Positions 21,536 through 33,269 of a stretch of DNA of 64,000 bases are shown here, piece after piece. The DNA lies in the NCBI GenBank assembly GCA_033725935.1, contig MU867065.1, positions 186,001 through 250,000 on the forward strand, in the 5' to 3' direction. Under the pieces are notes generated by a model that worked only from the letters and a program-made list of their open reading frames with translations, did not search any database and was not told the DNA's origin. Origin of the DNA: Cladorrhinum sp. PSN259 (Eukaryota; Ascomycota; Sordariomycetes; Sordariales; Podosporaceae). The position numbers were made by a program, and so were the translations under genes. Each line of letters starts with the position of its first letter. The stretch's first letter is position 1.

Positions 21536-24439
21536 GACGGCTGATCACCTTGAGGGAAGCCCGTGGGAAGCTGGGAGCAGAAAGGCAGATTCCGCAAAAA
21601 TGGGAATCGCCAACATAAAAGAGGACCGGCGATGGTGGGTCCCCTATAAGGCAGCCTTCGCCTACGTATGTATGTATGTATTAGCGCATGCCTTGTTATT
21701 GGTGTTACCCCGCTGACCGCTTGTAGCGTGCTGACGCGCTGGCGTACCCCGCCCTCTTGGCTAGACATGTATGTACTGTAGACTGCGGCACAGCTTCTTG
21801 GACCAACTCATCCTGAAACGTCATTCTAAGCCGAGAAGCCCTCTATGTTATTATAATGATCCGCAATAGTCGTGTATCTCTCGAGCATACCCAGAACCCC
21901 CTCCCTCCCCATTCCCGTCGGCTTCGCACATCAATTGCACAAATTCCGAGCGAGTAAATGAAAAGTGCTGGTCTATCTCATCTTGATATGGAAGGTCGAT
22001 CATGGAATAAGCTTGGCTTTTTCCTTATACAAAAGTCTCTATTGACTTTAGTAGGCCATATTAGGTTAAAGGATGCCCAAGATCCTCCGGCATAGTGTGG
22101 TGTATAGAATTCGTGCTGAGCGGTAACTTCTCTTTAACCTTTCCTATTAAGGACATCCTCGATGGGATTTTCGATATCTTTCTGTATGTAATTCCATTCT
22201 GTGGGCTTCATTTTAAACCAAAAAGTAGCACAATTGCTTGAGAATTGAGGTGGCAGGAAAGTTAAAAAAGAAAAAAGAAGACAGCTTGGAAGTAGGGTTA
22301 TGTGTGGAGAGATGGTGGGGAAAGGGGCTACATTTTGAACCTTACTGAACCGGAACCCCCTTTCTCGAATTAGCGGTAGACGGGGATGGTCTAGAAAGGC
22401 ACAGCAGATGGGGCTTTCAGTGTGAAAGAAAGTGGTCGGCCGGGAACGAATCAGCCAGAAAACGCCAAACACTACTCAAAGGAAGCTGGTTGTTTGCTCC
22501 GCACAGAAAGCCAAAACACTCGTTGCGCGAATGTAGGACAGTGGAAGGACTAGATCTGCAGGTGATGGAGACTCGCAAAACCAAGCTTCGGGCCCGACCA
22601 CCCAGATACGCCGGCAAGCATAGCCAGCCTCGCATTACTTGAAAGATCGGGGTGGACACTCAGAAGCTTTATCGGTAGAGCTAATGGAGGATTATTCCCA
22701 ACTTTAGCAGCAAGCCCCTTGGCACAGAGCATCCATACACGCTGCCGTCCTTAGCCCCGGTGGTTAAAAAAATAAAAGGCCAAACAAACAGGTTTTAGGA
22801 AATAATCGTGGAGGAGCTAGCGAAGTTCCCTAGCGAGGCCAATTTGCGGACGACATCATCCGGGAGGGCAACAACGGGAAGAGCAGCATTCGGCCCAGTA
22901 GGCTCTATATCCCGTTTTACACTGTATTCTACTGTTGCCGCTTCCTATTGAAGTACAATATTATCTATGACCCAATCAAATGCTGCCCCCATGTCGAATA
23001 ATGAGTTTGAAGGTGGAATTCAGTCGTTCGCCCCCATGGCAACCATCATTGCTCTGACGAGTGCGGCTTTCACCGAGAAAATACGACGGACCCAAAATAA
23101 ACAGAGACAGAGTGTGCACATTCATTTCAACTATGAGATGCTAGCTATGTAGCATCAAGAATATGGGAAATATAGATATATATATAGCCGATTGTGCTAA
23201 TTGTCTTTTAAGTATTATTTATTGATAGAGGAGGACCCTTCCTATGATCTTGTTTTGTTAGTTATTTAATAAGCGGGAAATAATTAAGAAGAGAAGTATA
23301 CTGAATTAGTATAAGCGGATATATATAATGTTATAGCTTAAGTTTACCGGAAGGGACTTTCTACGGTAAGACGCTGAGGACCTGTAAAACGCGAGTTCTA
23401 GTACCTAGGATAATTCAGTGTTAAGAGATATTTACCAGTTAGTATTGTTGTTGTCTTGTTGCAGGCCTTTTTAGTACCTTTATTAATGGCTTAGTATCTT
23501 TCTTCTATAGAGAAATGAAGTATATATGGTTGTGATTATACTAGGCTTATTTGCCTCTTTTTATCACTTTTATTTATTTTTTAAAAGCGCGAGCGTTCCC
23601 AGTATCATACACACAAAAACAATTTCTCTACTAGTCACAAGTCATAGTGTCCATATATGCATTAAACATAAACACATACACAAAATACACACACAACAGC
23701 TCTCACAATGGTTTGGATGCCTAGAGGATAAGTAATGCAGCCCCTCTCTCAGTTGAGGGGAAAGGCAGGGCGCTCCCACAGAGGTTGGGGGTGCGATGTT
23801 GAATCATTTTATTGCATACATGAAAATTTGGGAAGCGATGTTGGATATTTTGGGCGACGTAACATGAAAATAAATAGCGAGGTGGAATATTTTGGGATGC
23901 GTGGAGGATATTTAACGCAGCCCCTCTCAGGGGAAAGGCAGGATGCTCTCACAGAGGCAGGTTGGGAAGCGACGTTTGGATTTTTTCTAATTAGTGTCAG
24001 GGTTTTGGGGAGGGGCGTTGATCTTCTAGGAGACATAGCTCAGGCTTTCAAACTACATGATTTGACACCCACCTCCCCCCCTTTTTTTTCCGGTCCTATC
24101 TCGGGAACTTGGTGCCCAAGGCTCCCTGCCTTGGCTGCAGGAAGGTAGCCCGCCCAGCCATATATGCATGTGCTACATGTACGCGCCGAACTACGTTGCA
24201 AATGCTTATTGGTGGGAGAGGCAGCGGCCACATTTGTTGGGCACACGCAGGGACTTGATGGTTGGAGAGGGCTGCAGCCACTTTCTTTTCTGTCAGAAAG
24301 GAGGCCACCCAGGGACTTTGTGTAAGTCTACAAATACAGGTAGTGTTTTCTACCTCAAAGAGATGATCAAGGCAGTCAACAACAATTCGACTATATTGAC
24401 CACTTCTCAACACATTCTTCACTCTCGTACCTTGCTACC
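21536..24439. other. 2.9 kb gene desert, AT-rich in its second half
   Basis: No open frame here looks coding on either strand. From about 23160 to 23700 the DNA is strongly AT-rich with TATATA stretches. A diverged direct duplication occupies 23711-23981. The region may contain remnants of repeats damaged by RIP-like mutation, but I recognise no transposon protein or terminal repeat. Confidence 0.5.
23711..23981. repeat. Diverged direct repeat, two copies offset by 180 bases
   Basis: Copy 1 (about 23711-23803) and copy 2 (about 23891-23981) share the order TTTGGATGC / GAGGATA / GCAGCCCCTCTC / GGGGAAAGGCAGG / CTC-CACAGAGG / TTGGG-GCGA-GTT. They differ by scattered substitutions and short indels. 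A partial third similarity (TTGGGAAGCGATGTTGGATATTTTGGG) lies between them near 23828-23854. This is a degraded tandem duplication with a unit of about 180 bases; origin unknown. Confidence 0.65.
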
Positions 24440-26388
24440 ATGCCGAACAACTCTTCTTCCAGCTCGCCCCAGGCTGAGGCGGCAACTGACCGTATGAAAA
24501 TTTGGCTTTGCCCTCGGATAATCTGAGGGCGTTCCGACTCCTCCATCTCCTTCCGGGCGCTCCTGGGGACGGCATTCAGTGTCATCTCGTGGTCTCGGAT
24601 CTCGACAGCGAAAAGAACTGCTTTGAGGCTTTGTCATACGTCTGGGGAAATCAACCTCCAGACAAGCCTATTCAGGTGAATGGTGAGACGTGGCTCATCA
24701 GGGAAAACCTGCAATCTGCCCTCTTCAATCTCCGCAGTCTGGACGACACGCGAGTCCTTTGGGTCGACGCCATATGCATCGATCAAACCAACGACGATGA
24801 AAAGATTGTCCAAGTAGGCATGATGGGAGACATTTACCGCTACTCTCTACGCACGGTCGTCTGGTTCGGGAATGCCACCCAGCACTCAAGAAAAGTCTTT
24901 GCTCAGATTGAGAAACTCAGAGACTGGGCATCTTCTGTGCCAGTGATGAGCCAAGAGGCACTTCGGGACTCGTACCAAGACTGGAACAGCTTTTTTGCAA
25001 ACACGTGGTGGGAACGGGCATGGACACTCCAGGAAATCATTTTGGCCGAAAGCGCCCTCTTGGTCATGGGGACTGAAAATGTCGACTGGCGGGTTTTGTG
25101 CGATGCTATAAGGCGAGCCACCCTCTTGGATTACTTTCCCAGGGGGGTCGGAGCAGTCGCAGCGCCTGCCCAAACCGAGGTGCTGGACAAGCTCCAGGCA
25201 ATCACATCCCTACAGGTGGACTTCAAAACCCCAGGAGATCAGCTTCTGTACTACTTGGCATGCACTTCTGGACGCAAGGCTACCGTACCCCGAGACAAAC
25301 TTTTCTCCGTCCTGGGCCTGGTGCAAGACACTATTCAAGACGACGAAGGGATAGCTTTGAAGCCGAACTACAAGTCTGAACCAGCGGATGTTTACAGTGC
25401 TGCCGCCAGGGCCATTGTCAACACTTGTCACAACCTCGACGCGCTGGGATTCTGCCAACAGACGGACTTGCCCCTGCCATCTTGGGTCCCAGACTGGGGG
25501 AAAACTGACGACTTGAACTCTGCTGCCCCGTTACTGCAAGACGCCCGAGGAAACAGACGGACAACCCACGCCTCTCGAGGAATCCCCTGCAACCCTCATT
25601 GGGATGGAGACAACAAGATCCTTGTCGTACAAGGACAAAAGCTAGACCGCATCGCAAGGTTGACTGAAGCGCAGCCAAAGTGGCATTCCAAGGTAGTAGT
25701 TACGCCCGACTCCAAGTTCGCCTTCACGACCTGGTCGTCGATGGAAGATTTCAAGGACGCGCTCCAGAGGTTCTTTGCGCATGCACGGCAGTACATTGCT
25801 TGGGAGGGTTTTGTCAAAACGAGCTTGGGGGAGTCAGTAGCACCCAGTGAAGCCATGACAATTTTCCGCGAGACCTTGACGACGGGGGTGCATCAAGACG
25901 GAAGCAAGACTCTCAAGGAGCGAGAGGAATCTTTTCAACTCTGGCTGCATTGCAACCGGTCCATGGTCCAGGTGAACACCACCACGGATGGTACCATCAC
26001 GGGATACAATCTTGTGCCCCAGGGCATCATCAACAAAAATGACCGGAATTTCCGCAACCTTATTCCTGAGAACTTTGAGGGTGTGTTGAGGGAAGACCTG
26101 GACGCAGTATACCTTGACGTGGGCACTTTCGGGCCGTACTTGGGACACACGGCAAACCGGAAACTGGGCATTACGGAGGGCAGCCCTCGTCGTCTATGCC
26201 TGCTTCCCCTGCATACCCAAGTTAATGACCTCCTCGTGATTCCGCGAGGGGGCCGGTTCCCCGTCATTTTGCGGCCAATTGACGGGCCAGGCAACTGCGT
26301 CAAGTTTATCGGGGAAGCGTATGTACATGGAATTATGGATGGGCAAGTTTTTAGGAATAATCTTTGTGAGGAGTTTCGGATATATTGA
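24440..26388 (+). CDS. HET-domain (heterokaryon incompatibility) protein with 5' frameshift
   Basis: The long frame is open from about 24490 to the stop at 26386-26388 (about 630 residues). It has classic HET-domain motifs: FEALSYVWG near residue 45, LWVDAICIDQTNDDEK near 85, and WWERAWTLQEI near 175. The remaining 450 residues show no second known domain. There is no in-frame ATG ahead of the domain. An ATG in good context at 24440 (MPNNSSSSSPQAE..) is in another frame and meets the long frame at about 24489, so one base change in length would fuse them. No intron with sensible ends fixes this. HET proteins trigger cell death after fusion of incompatible strains; partners are unknown here. 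It may be inactive or carry an assembly error. Confidence 0.85.
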
Positions 26389-26597
26389 TAGGAATGGACA
26401 GATGTCCTGCTGTCACGGCATAACCCCCGCAACGTGTGGCCTGGGGGGCCCCGGGATAAAATTGGAGATGGATTGGCAAACTTTTGTTCTCTTCTTCTTC
26501 TCTTTTTCTCTCCTTTTGCCTTGGGTGTTAACTGTGGAGCATTGACTCCATAGTCTATTTATTTAATAGTTTGCAAGAAAATAATCTCAATCCCTAA

Positions 26598-28993
26598 TTA
26601 TCCCCTAAAATGCGGCACAGCCCTCAACCCACCGCCACGACCACCCAAAGGCACTGACTCAAACCCACTACTCGCACCTGCATTCCCCCTCGGCGGCGGC
26701 CCAACCCTAGGAACAGCCGGCAGCTTACTCAACACCTGTCTAGCTTTCATCTCCTCCTCCTCCTCCTCCTCCTCTCTCTTAGCATCCTCCATTCTCCTCC
26801 TCTCCATCTCCTCCACAGCAGCCCTGACAACCTCCTCGTCACCCATAATCCCCCCTTGATCGCCCCTCACAGCACTGCTCAAATCAACAACACCCTCCTT
26901 CTCTTTTGCATCCCACCTCTCCTTCTCCCTTTTCGCCCTCGTCTCCTCAGCCTGCCTCTCAGCCTCTTCAGCGCTCAACATGACATAATTCGCCGGATTG
27001 AACGGCAGGCCCAACGTCTGCCCATCAGGCCTGCCAAGCGGTATCTTGCGCGTGGCAGCCACAAGCGCGCACATGAACTTCATGGACCTCGCAGCCCTCA
27101 GCGGCTCGTTGGACCAGTTACTCCTGTGCGTGAAGACGCACCTCATCTCGAGCTTGTTCAGCTCGCCCACCCCCGCAATGGCCAGACCCAAGCTGGGCAG
27201 GTAATCCCGCTTGTTGTCGGGGTGTCTGAGGAACGACTCGAGCTCGCCGCGCAGGAACTGCAAGTCTTTGAAGCTCGTCCCGACGTCAATACCAAAAGTC
27301 ACGGCCTGGCGGTTGCTCCCGGAGCGGGTGACGTTCTCGATGCGGCACTGCTGCAGCCACTCGTTGCCCGCTTGGAGCTCCATCCAGTTGTCCACCCTCT
27401 TGAAGACGGTGTAGAGCAGCGACGTGCGGACGACCGTCAGCGAGACGGACTGCTTCGACTGCCCGCTCCACAGCTCGATCCGGTCTCCGACGTCGTAAGG
27501 GTGGTCGAACAGGATAAAGATGCAGCCCGCCAGGAAGTGGTGGACCGTCCGGCCCACGGCGAAACCCAGACCGAAGCTGAGGAACTTGATCGTGTCTTGG
27601 ATCTCCTTGAGGGTGGGGATCCAGTACATCATTATAAAGTAGACTTCTATCGCCGCGAGCGCGGCCAGCATGACCCAGTCGAAGGTGTTTAAGCAGTGCT
27701 CCATGTTTTGCATGTTTTTGTAAATGTTTTGTCTCGCGCGGCCCGCCTCGGCGACGGTCCACTCCATCTCCTCCAAGCGGATGTCGCCTATTTCGGACTC
27801 GTCGAGCGCCGTAAAGTAAGTTGAGGCTTCTTCCTTCCTGAAGGGACCCAGAACTTCAGCAATGTCGGTTGCGGTTAGGATCTCGTTACCGACGGAGACC
27901 ATTGAGAGCCAGATTCGTCTGGCCAAGGCGGCGGCTGATTCGGGATTCGCGATGCTTCGTTCTACGGTAGCATAGCTTGAGGACGGTTTGAGCCAGTGGG
28001 ACTTGGGATCGCCTGAGAGAAAGTTGCCAAAGAATGAGGTGATGCCGTAGTGATCTACACCTAATCTGCGCAGATAGCTTGTCGCGCGGATGCGGTATTC
28101 GCCGTGCTCGGCCATGGTTGCGTTGCCTATTACTGTGTCTTCTTCTGTGAACTCTGGCGTGCCGACTGGGTAAAGGTAGAGAGATGCTTCGTAAAGGGCT
28201 ACAAGAGCGTTGTGCATTTCTTTGGATTTTGTGATTCTGGTGTGGTCGGATCTGCTGTGAAAGTGGATGGTGATGTAGATCATGATTATCTTCCAGATGC
28301 CGTAGAAAACAGCCCAGAGGGTGCCTTGTTCGAGAAAGTCGCCGATGAAGTCGACCCATTTGAGGTCATCCTCGGGAACGTCAAAGACGATGGCGAGGAC
28401 GGCTGCGTTCTCTGCTACTGTGATGGCATAGGCAACAAATGAGCAGGAAACTACCCCAATTATGCAAACCGGTCGCTTAAGTGTGCGTATGACACGCCAG
28501 TATCGCATGTGGGCTGGGTTGACGAAGCTGTTCACATCAGAGCCGTCAGCCATAACCACTAGATAGAACCATCATGCTTTTCAGGGGTAGGTCAAACTTA
28601 CCGAGCCACAAATCGAAAGATGTACGGCAATGCACTAGCAAACATGTAAAAGATGGCGAAGCAGATCCATGTTGCTAGTAGCCAGAGAAAAATGTAATAG
28701 ACTGTTTGCCTGTCTTTCTGCGCAAAGAACTCATCGAGTGTGATTTCGGCTTTTTTCATGACTTTATCGTTTCCAATGACAATGACAGGTATGGCGAGAA
28801 TCACGCCGACGGTGCCAAAGATGAGGATGAATTTCAGCACCTTGTAGAGGTTCTTCCAGATGTAAGCTCGATAGGTTCCGGTTGCTGTTCGGTAGTCTGC
28901 GGCTTGGTCTTGAGAGTGTGTGCTTCCTTTAGTCTCTTGCAACAGAGGAGCGGACCCAAAGGGCTCTCCCCCTTGTCCTGGTGGGAAATCCAT
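26598..28993 (-). CDS. MscS-family mechanosensitive ion channel (fungal Msy type)
   Basis: Exon 1 (28993-28602) and exon 2 (28527-26598) join through a 74-base intron (GTAAGT..GAACAG with a CTGAC branch point), giving 773 residues and the smooth junction YIFRFVARFVNPAH. The protein has four or more N-terminal transmembrane segments, then an EF-hand-like stretch around DIAEVLGPFRKEEASTYF. Two further helices precede the MscS pore and beta domain (HHFLAGCIFILFDHPYDVGDRIEL). The C-terminal tail is charged with a run of glutamates. Fission-yeast Msy1/Msy2 of this class sit in the ER and control calcium after osmotic shock; the same role is inferred. It lies between two HET-type genes on the other strand. 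Confidence 0.93.
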
Positions 28994-30135
28994 CGTTGGG
29001 TCGCGGGTATGTTTTGCCCCGAAATGGATCGTTGAAAATGATCTGCCTGCTAGGAGACCAAGTTGGTTATTTTCGCCAGCAAGTGAATTTGAATTCGTCG
29101 ATAATCAGATACAAGGAAACAAGCCGCTTTATTAAAGGAAAACAGCCATGATATTTACCGTCAACCTCAAACGACAGCGCTGATCTAGGTTGATAGCTGT
29201 TTCTCGTCCCATCTTGCTGACATGTTGTTGCAAAAAGAGGCAAAGGCAGTACCATGAAGGGAGTCTTGGCATATCATCCGCAAGCCACATGTGTCTAGAT
29301 TGCGAGGATCCGGATCTGGCTTGTCGTAAAAGACTGACCGACAAAAGTCGTGAACATGCCCAAAAGAGACCCATGGATCAGCGTTCAAGTGCTCAAGCCT
29401 CGCTGTGCCTCGGCCAACACCAGGCTACACAAAGATTTGGGGACCAAGTACCACAGTGATTCTGATATCAGTTGTCTGATGTGTCCCCCTGATTCTGTAA
29501 GAGATAGTTACGAGGTTCTCTAATCTGGCGATACCTGCATATCACCTACCTGATATTGTCACAATCAAGAGATGCACTGATAAATTTTCCCTTGATGGCC
29601 TTTTCTATTCAACCCTCGTTTTGGGCAGTGCCGGTGCTTGGCATTTTCAATGATATCTTTAACCCCCATCACAGAATCTCACCTCAGCTGAACCACCGAA
29701 ACCCTTCAAACCTGAGATTCTCACCCTCTGCTAATCATTCAAAGCCTTCATGTCATCCGGATCATTCCCGCAGATTAAAGCATATGCCAAGACCCGCTTG
29801 GTTACCTACCCTCCTGTGTGCACTGGCAGCTTACCAAGATTATACCAAGGTCATCGTGATGCTGACTGATTTTATTTTTGGGATATCACCAGACGGCAAG
29901 GGGCGTGGTTCCGAAGGTTATATCTCTATTTGGGCTGCCGTATTTGTGCGCCGGGTCATAGCAATGACACGGCTGAGCTTGAGGGTAAAAACTATTAAGC
30001 TTTGATGTGCAAACCGTCACGGACCTCGAGCGGTATAAGCCAACCTCGTCGGCCCGCCAGGGAATTCGATATGTTTGTTCCGGACAGCACAGCAGCTGCA
30101 GCAGAGGAAATGCGGGGTAGCCTGCCTGTTGAGGA
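28994..30135. other. Intergenic region between channel and HET-like gene
   Basis: About 1.1 kb holding two divergent promoters. Short frames inside carry no recognisable features. A missed 5' exon of the HET-like gene cannot be excluded. Confidence 0.4.
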
Positions 30136-31389
30136 ATGTTGCCAAATTTCAGTTTCCTCTTTACTGTCATTTCGCCTCCATCACTCCTCCAAGACCGAAA
30201 GTCCAATGCACCACACTTCGTTCTTGAAGATCACGGATTACCTATTCGACCTACTCGGAAGCAAAAAGCAATGTTTTCTGCGAGTAGTGGACCCGTGGCG
30301 TCTTCAACTCCTTGTGGAGATCATGTCCCAACCGTCACTGAGTTCAAGGCGCTCGTGGTTAACGAGGTCAATGAGACTGATCTGTTGGACGGTAATGGAC
30401 TGGCAAGCCCGCCTGTGGAGATGATTCGACTTCCTATTGAGAATGTTTCCGAAGTCGCCGTTCTTTCATGGCGCTGGGATGGCGACTTGAAGACGAGTGG
30501 CTCTCGAAATATTTCGTATGCAGTCTACCAAGCCAAGAGGACGGGCGTCCGATACCTGTTCGTTGATGTCGTTTCAATCGATCAAGGGCTTTCTGGGCAG
30601 GCTCTTATAGAACAGGTCCTGGCATTTGCATCATTTTACAGAACAGTACCAGTCATTCTTGCGTACGACGAGGGAGACCAGGATTTAAATTTTATAAGAA
30701 CAACAATGAGCCGTCCTTGGATCTCGTATGAGGTGCGGCTGCTCCAGCACAATCCGACCAAGGTTGTGTACATCGGTCACAAAGAATATACATTATGGAG
30801 AAAGCTTCGGCAATTTCTGATCGAATCACAAATCGAAGTCCTCTGGGAGGGAAACTTTGCCCAGACTATCGTCAAGATACTTGGCAACCAAATCAGCATG
30901 GCCTACATTTCCGACTTCAAATTCATTATCCCATCATACGCGGGGGTCTTTGCTGCCGCCTATGAGCAGATGAGTCGTAACGACTATCTCCTGACAGCCG
31001 CAATACTTTGCCTGGTACCCGAGTCGGTAATACGAAGGGTCCTGCCGCATATTCAGCTTTTGAAGTACGATCGGTACGAGTTCAAGTCAAATACGTTTGG
31101 AAACTACATCATCTTACTCGACGGAAACCACATCGGATTCTAGCGCGAAACGTATCACCATTCCTCATTCCAACCCGTCTGGTACCAGGATTTCGGGGCG
31201 GTTCCAAACGCTGAGCAGCTTATATTTCATGCGCTCAACTTCACCGACGCTGAGTACAGAGAGTTTACTGCGCAGTCAGAAGCACGACTGGCTAGCCTCT
31301 TTATGAAGGACGTGAATATTTTGTCGGGGCCCAAGGTGGAATTTGTGTTCGTAAAGCTACAGGAAGGGCAATGGGTAGAACAAGAATAA
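30136..31389 (+). CDS. HET-like protein with an in-frame TAG stop
   Basis: The frame runs from an ATG at 30136 (a second candidate is 30271) to TAG at 31141-31143. It then stays open in the same frame for 81 more sensible codons (RETYHHSSFQPVWYQDFG.. to TAA at 31387-31389). The core EVAVLSWRWDGDLK.., VRYLFVDVVSIDQG and RPWISYEVRLL mirror the order of HET-domain motifs (ALSYxWG, WVDaiCIDQ, RxWxxQE) in a divergent form. The text on both sides of the TAG is equally coding-like, so a nonsense mutation, a sequencing error or readthrough is more likely than a natural end. I found no intron with convincing ends that removes it. Role: possibly non-self recognition; not established. Confidence 0.7.
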
Positions 31390-31854
31390 ATTATTGTTAA
31401 CAGCAAACACCCTTATCTGAGACGCGTCCTATAACCAACCTTTGATTACCCTGTTATCTTACCTTTGGCCTACATGTACTGCCTTACAGTCTGTATGCAT
31501 TTCCGGTGCAGGCTATAATATACCCTCAACCCCCCCATGATTTAAAACCTACTGATCTTAACTTGGTCTCTTATTTCCGTAGTCACAAGACATAAATATG
31601 TCTGCTCCAAGCATCTTGCTTTGCGTCAAAGCTTTTGGTGTTTTTCTCCAGTCCACTGCGGCTTGAAGTTGAGAAAGGTACGTAATAACATTCTGACGCC
31701 CGCTTGCCATGAGTTAAGGCTGGAGCTTAATTCTTTCGAAAGGGGCGCAACACAGAACTCAATTTGAAAGAAATAAAATATTTTATTACAATTATGACGC
31801 AACAATCCTGATTATTACATGTATCCGAGTCTTTCCAATAGCCTTTCCCCCTTA
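31390..31854. other. Convergent intergenic region
   Basis: About 465 bases between two convergent genes. It holds their 3' regions; nothing further is seen. Confidence 0.4.
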
Positions 31855-32331
31855 TTAACTGTGGATAGTCCAGTCATTATCAGGAGCCTTGCTGCAGGCA
31901 TGTGACTAAACAATTATCATTAGCGTCTTTGTCTTTTCATTCTCAGAAAACATCAGTCAACTTACACCTGTGCAAGCTCCCATAGTTCCCAAAGCTGACC
32001 ACCAGTACGGCAGCTCGCTCTGCTGAGCCTTCCACCAGTCACGCTTTTCGAGACAGAAGCGATAGTCGGCGTCGTTGTCCGTGTAGGTATCGCAAGTATA
32101 GATGTAGCACTTGCATGCGCACACTTTGCTGTCGATGATGAGAGGTTCATGCTCGTCGTCGCCGGGTATCAGAACGCAGACATCTTGGATCGGGGTGGAA
32201 CCGGCTGAAACAGTCGAGGTTGTGGTCGTTGCAGTGGCTTCATCTCTTGGGACATGCTCAGCCGTGATGATGGGGCCGGCAACCACGCCGGTTGCGAGAA
32301 GGGCGGCTGCTGTGAGAATGTATGAACGCAT
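31855..32331 (-). CDS. Small secreted cysteine-rich protein 1 (effector-like)
   Basis: Exon 1 (32331-31966) and exon 2 (31905-31855) flank a 60-base intron (GTAAGT..GTTTAG, branch GCTAAT), giving 138 residues. The first 19 residues form a signal peptide (MRSYILTAAALLATGVVAG). Seven cysteines follow, in the pattern C-(21)-CxCxC-x4-C-x12-C-x26-GAC, with ADYxxC and GACTG motifs shared with the neighbouring gene downstream on the window. The short second exon adds one more cysteine. No known domain is recognised. Size, cysteine content and secretion fit an apoplastic effector or antimicrobial protein, which is inference. A TATA box lies 75 bases upstream. Confidence 0.75.
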
Positions 32332-32405
32332 TTTTGAACGATGGGAAAACAAAGTCAAGTTGCTGAGAAAAGACGGTCTGAAAATTCCGGGCATGCAGCT
32401 TTTTA

Positions 32406-32414
32406 ATTTATACC
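32406..32414 (-). promoter_or_regulatory. TATA box candidate, secreted protein 1
   Basis: GGTATAAAT on the minus strand, 75 bases ahead of the start codon. A matching element lies ahead of the paralogous gene, suggesting both are strongly regulated promoters. Confidence 0.45.
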
Positions 32415-32751
32415 ATCCATCTTTATCTAGTACTGGGTATATTCTAAGCCGAATACGCACCCCCATCTCATGATATCGTATTTGGAAATCCTTCAGACTC
32501 CAAAGGGGGGCTGTGCCAACGTCCCAACCAGGATTTGATAGACCTTTCTCTCACAAAACCCTCGCATCGTGGAGCCAATGTGCTACCTTGCTACTATCTG
32601 ATTGCGGCGTGGGCCAACGCAGCAGCGTGGTATCAAATCTCGTTGGTTCCGCCTTACCCGGATTTTTCCCACTCAGCTCCCGACGTATCTCCGTACCTCC
32701 CCGGTTTGGTGTCGTCATTTTGATTCAATTTTAACCAATGCAACGAATAGC

Positions 32752-33129
32752 CTATAGGTAACACGAACAAAATAAAGTCCACACGTCAGCCCGTGGCTCG
32801 TATTTCTGTCAAGTCATATATTTGGATTGGGGACCCGGAAAGCAACTTACACCGGTGCAAGCTCCGAAAGCCGCAATGAGTTCGTACGACCAAGGGTTCT
32901 CAGCGCTGGGCCACGGGGTCTTGACGCAGCGGAGGTAGTCGGCCGGGACGCCGCCTGTGACTTGCTCGCAGGCTTGCTTCAGGCACTTGCACACGCAAGG
33001 AGGGCGAGTGAAGGGGTCGATGGTGTAACCGTCGGGACCTTCGGCGAGCACACAGACAGCTCTTCTTTCGACCGGGTTGGCGGCGGCGCTGGTGGCCAGC
33101 AGGGCAAGAGTGAGGATGTTGCGAAGCAT
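32752..33129 (-). CDS. Small secreted cysteine-rich protein 2, paralogue of protein 1
   Basis: Exon 1 (33129-32851) begins MLRNILTLALLATSAAA, a signal peptide. It then shows C-(19)-CxCxC-x4-C-x13-C-x22-GACTG, the same scaffold as the adjacent secreted protein, including CKC, ADYxxC and GACTG. Exon 1 ends at GGT|GTAAGTTG exactly where the paralogue is spliced. A 45-base intron (32850-32806, ending ACAG) would add a short second exon ending at 32752. If unspliced, translation ends at 32809. The second exon is therefore uncertain. The protein is about 100-110 residues. The leader contains a (GT)n tract and a TATA box. Function unknown; effector-like by inference. Confidence 0.72.
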
Positions 33130-33162
33130 GCTGAATGATGGCTTTGGTCTTGTACTATATTG

Positions 33163-33180
33163 CGTGTGTGTGTGTGTGTG
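33163..33180. repeat. (GT)n microsatellite in a 5' leader
   Basis: An 18-base run of alternating C/T-G just upstream of the second secreted-protein gene, within its probable untranslated leader. Repeat number could affect expression. Confidence 0.7.
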
Positions 33181-33260
33181 CTGCCTGAGAGACTGTGGGA
33201 GTTTGAGTCTGAGAGAAGCTGGAGAATAGAGAGATGCGAAGGGATGCGTTACACCTCCCC

Positions 33261-33269
33261 TATTTATAC
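33261..33269 (-). promoter_or_regulatory. TATA box candidate, secreted protein 2
   Basis: GTATAAATA on the minus strand, 132 bases ahead of the start codon and upstream of the (GT)n tract, at a usual distance for a core promoter. Confidence 0.45.

Noticed and set aside
22134..22472. Minus-strand frame of 112 codons in the desert
   Set aside because: Composition is like translated non-coding DNA (Phe/Pro/Ser-rich), with no motif and no partner exon.
31027..31143. Intron ending at the TAG of the HET-like gene
   Set aside because: The only in-phase donors (for example GTAATA at 31027) are poor, and the removed stretch reads as coding; a nonsense change is simpler.
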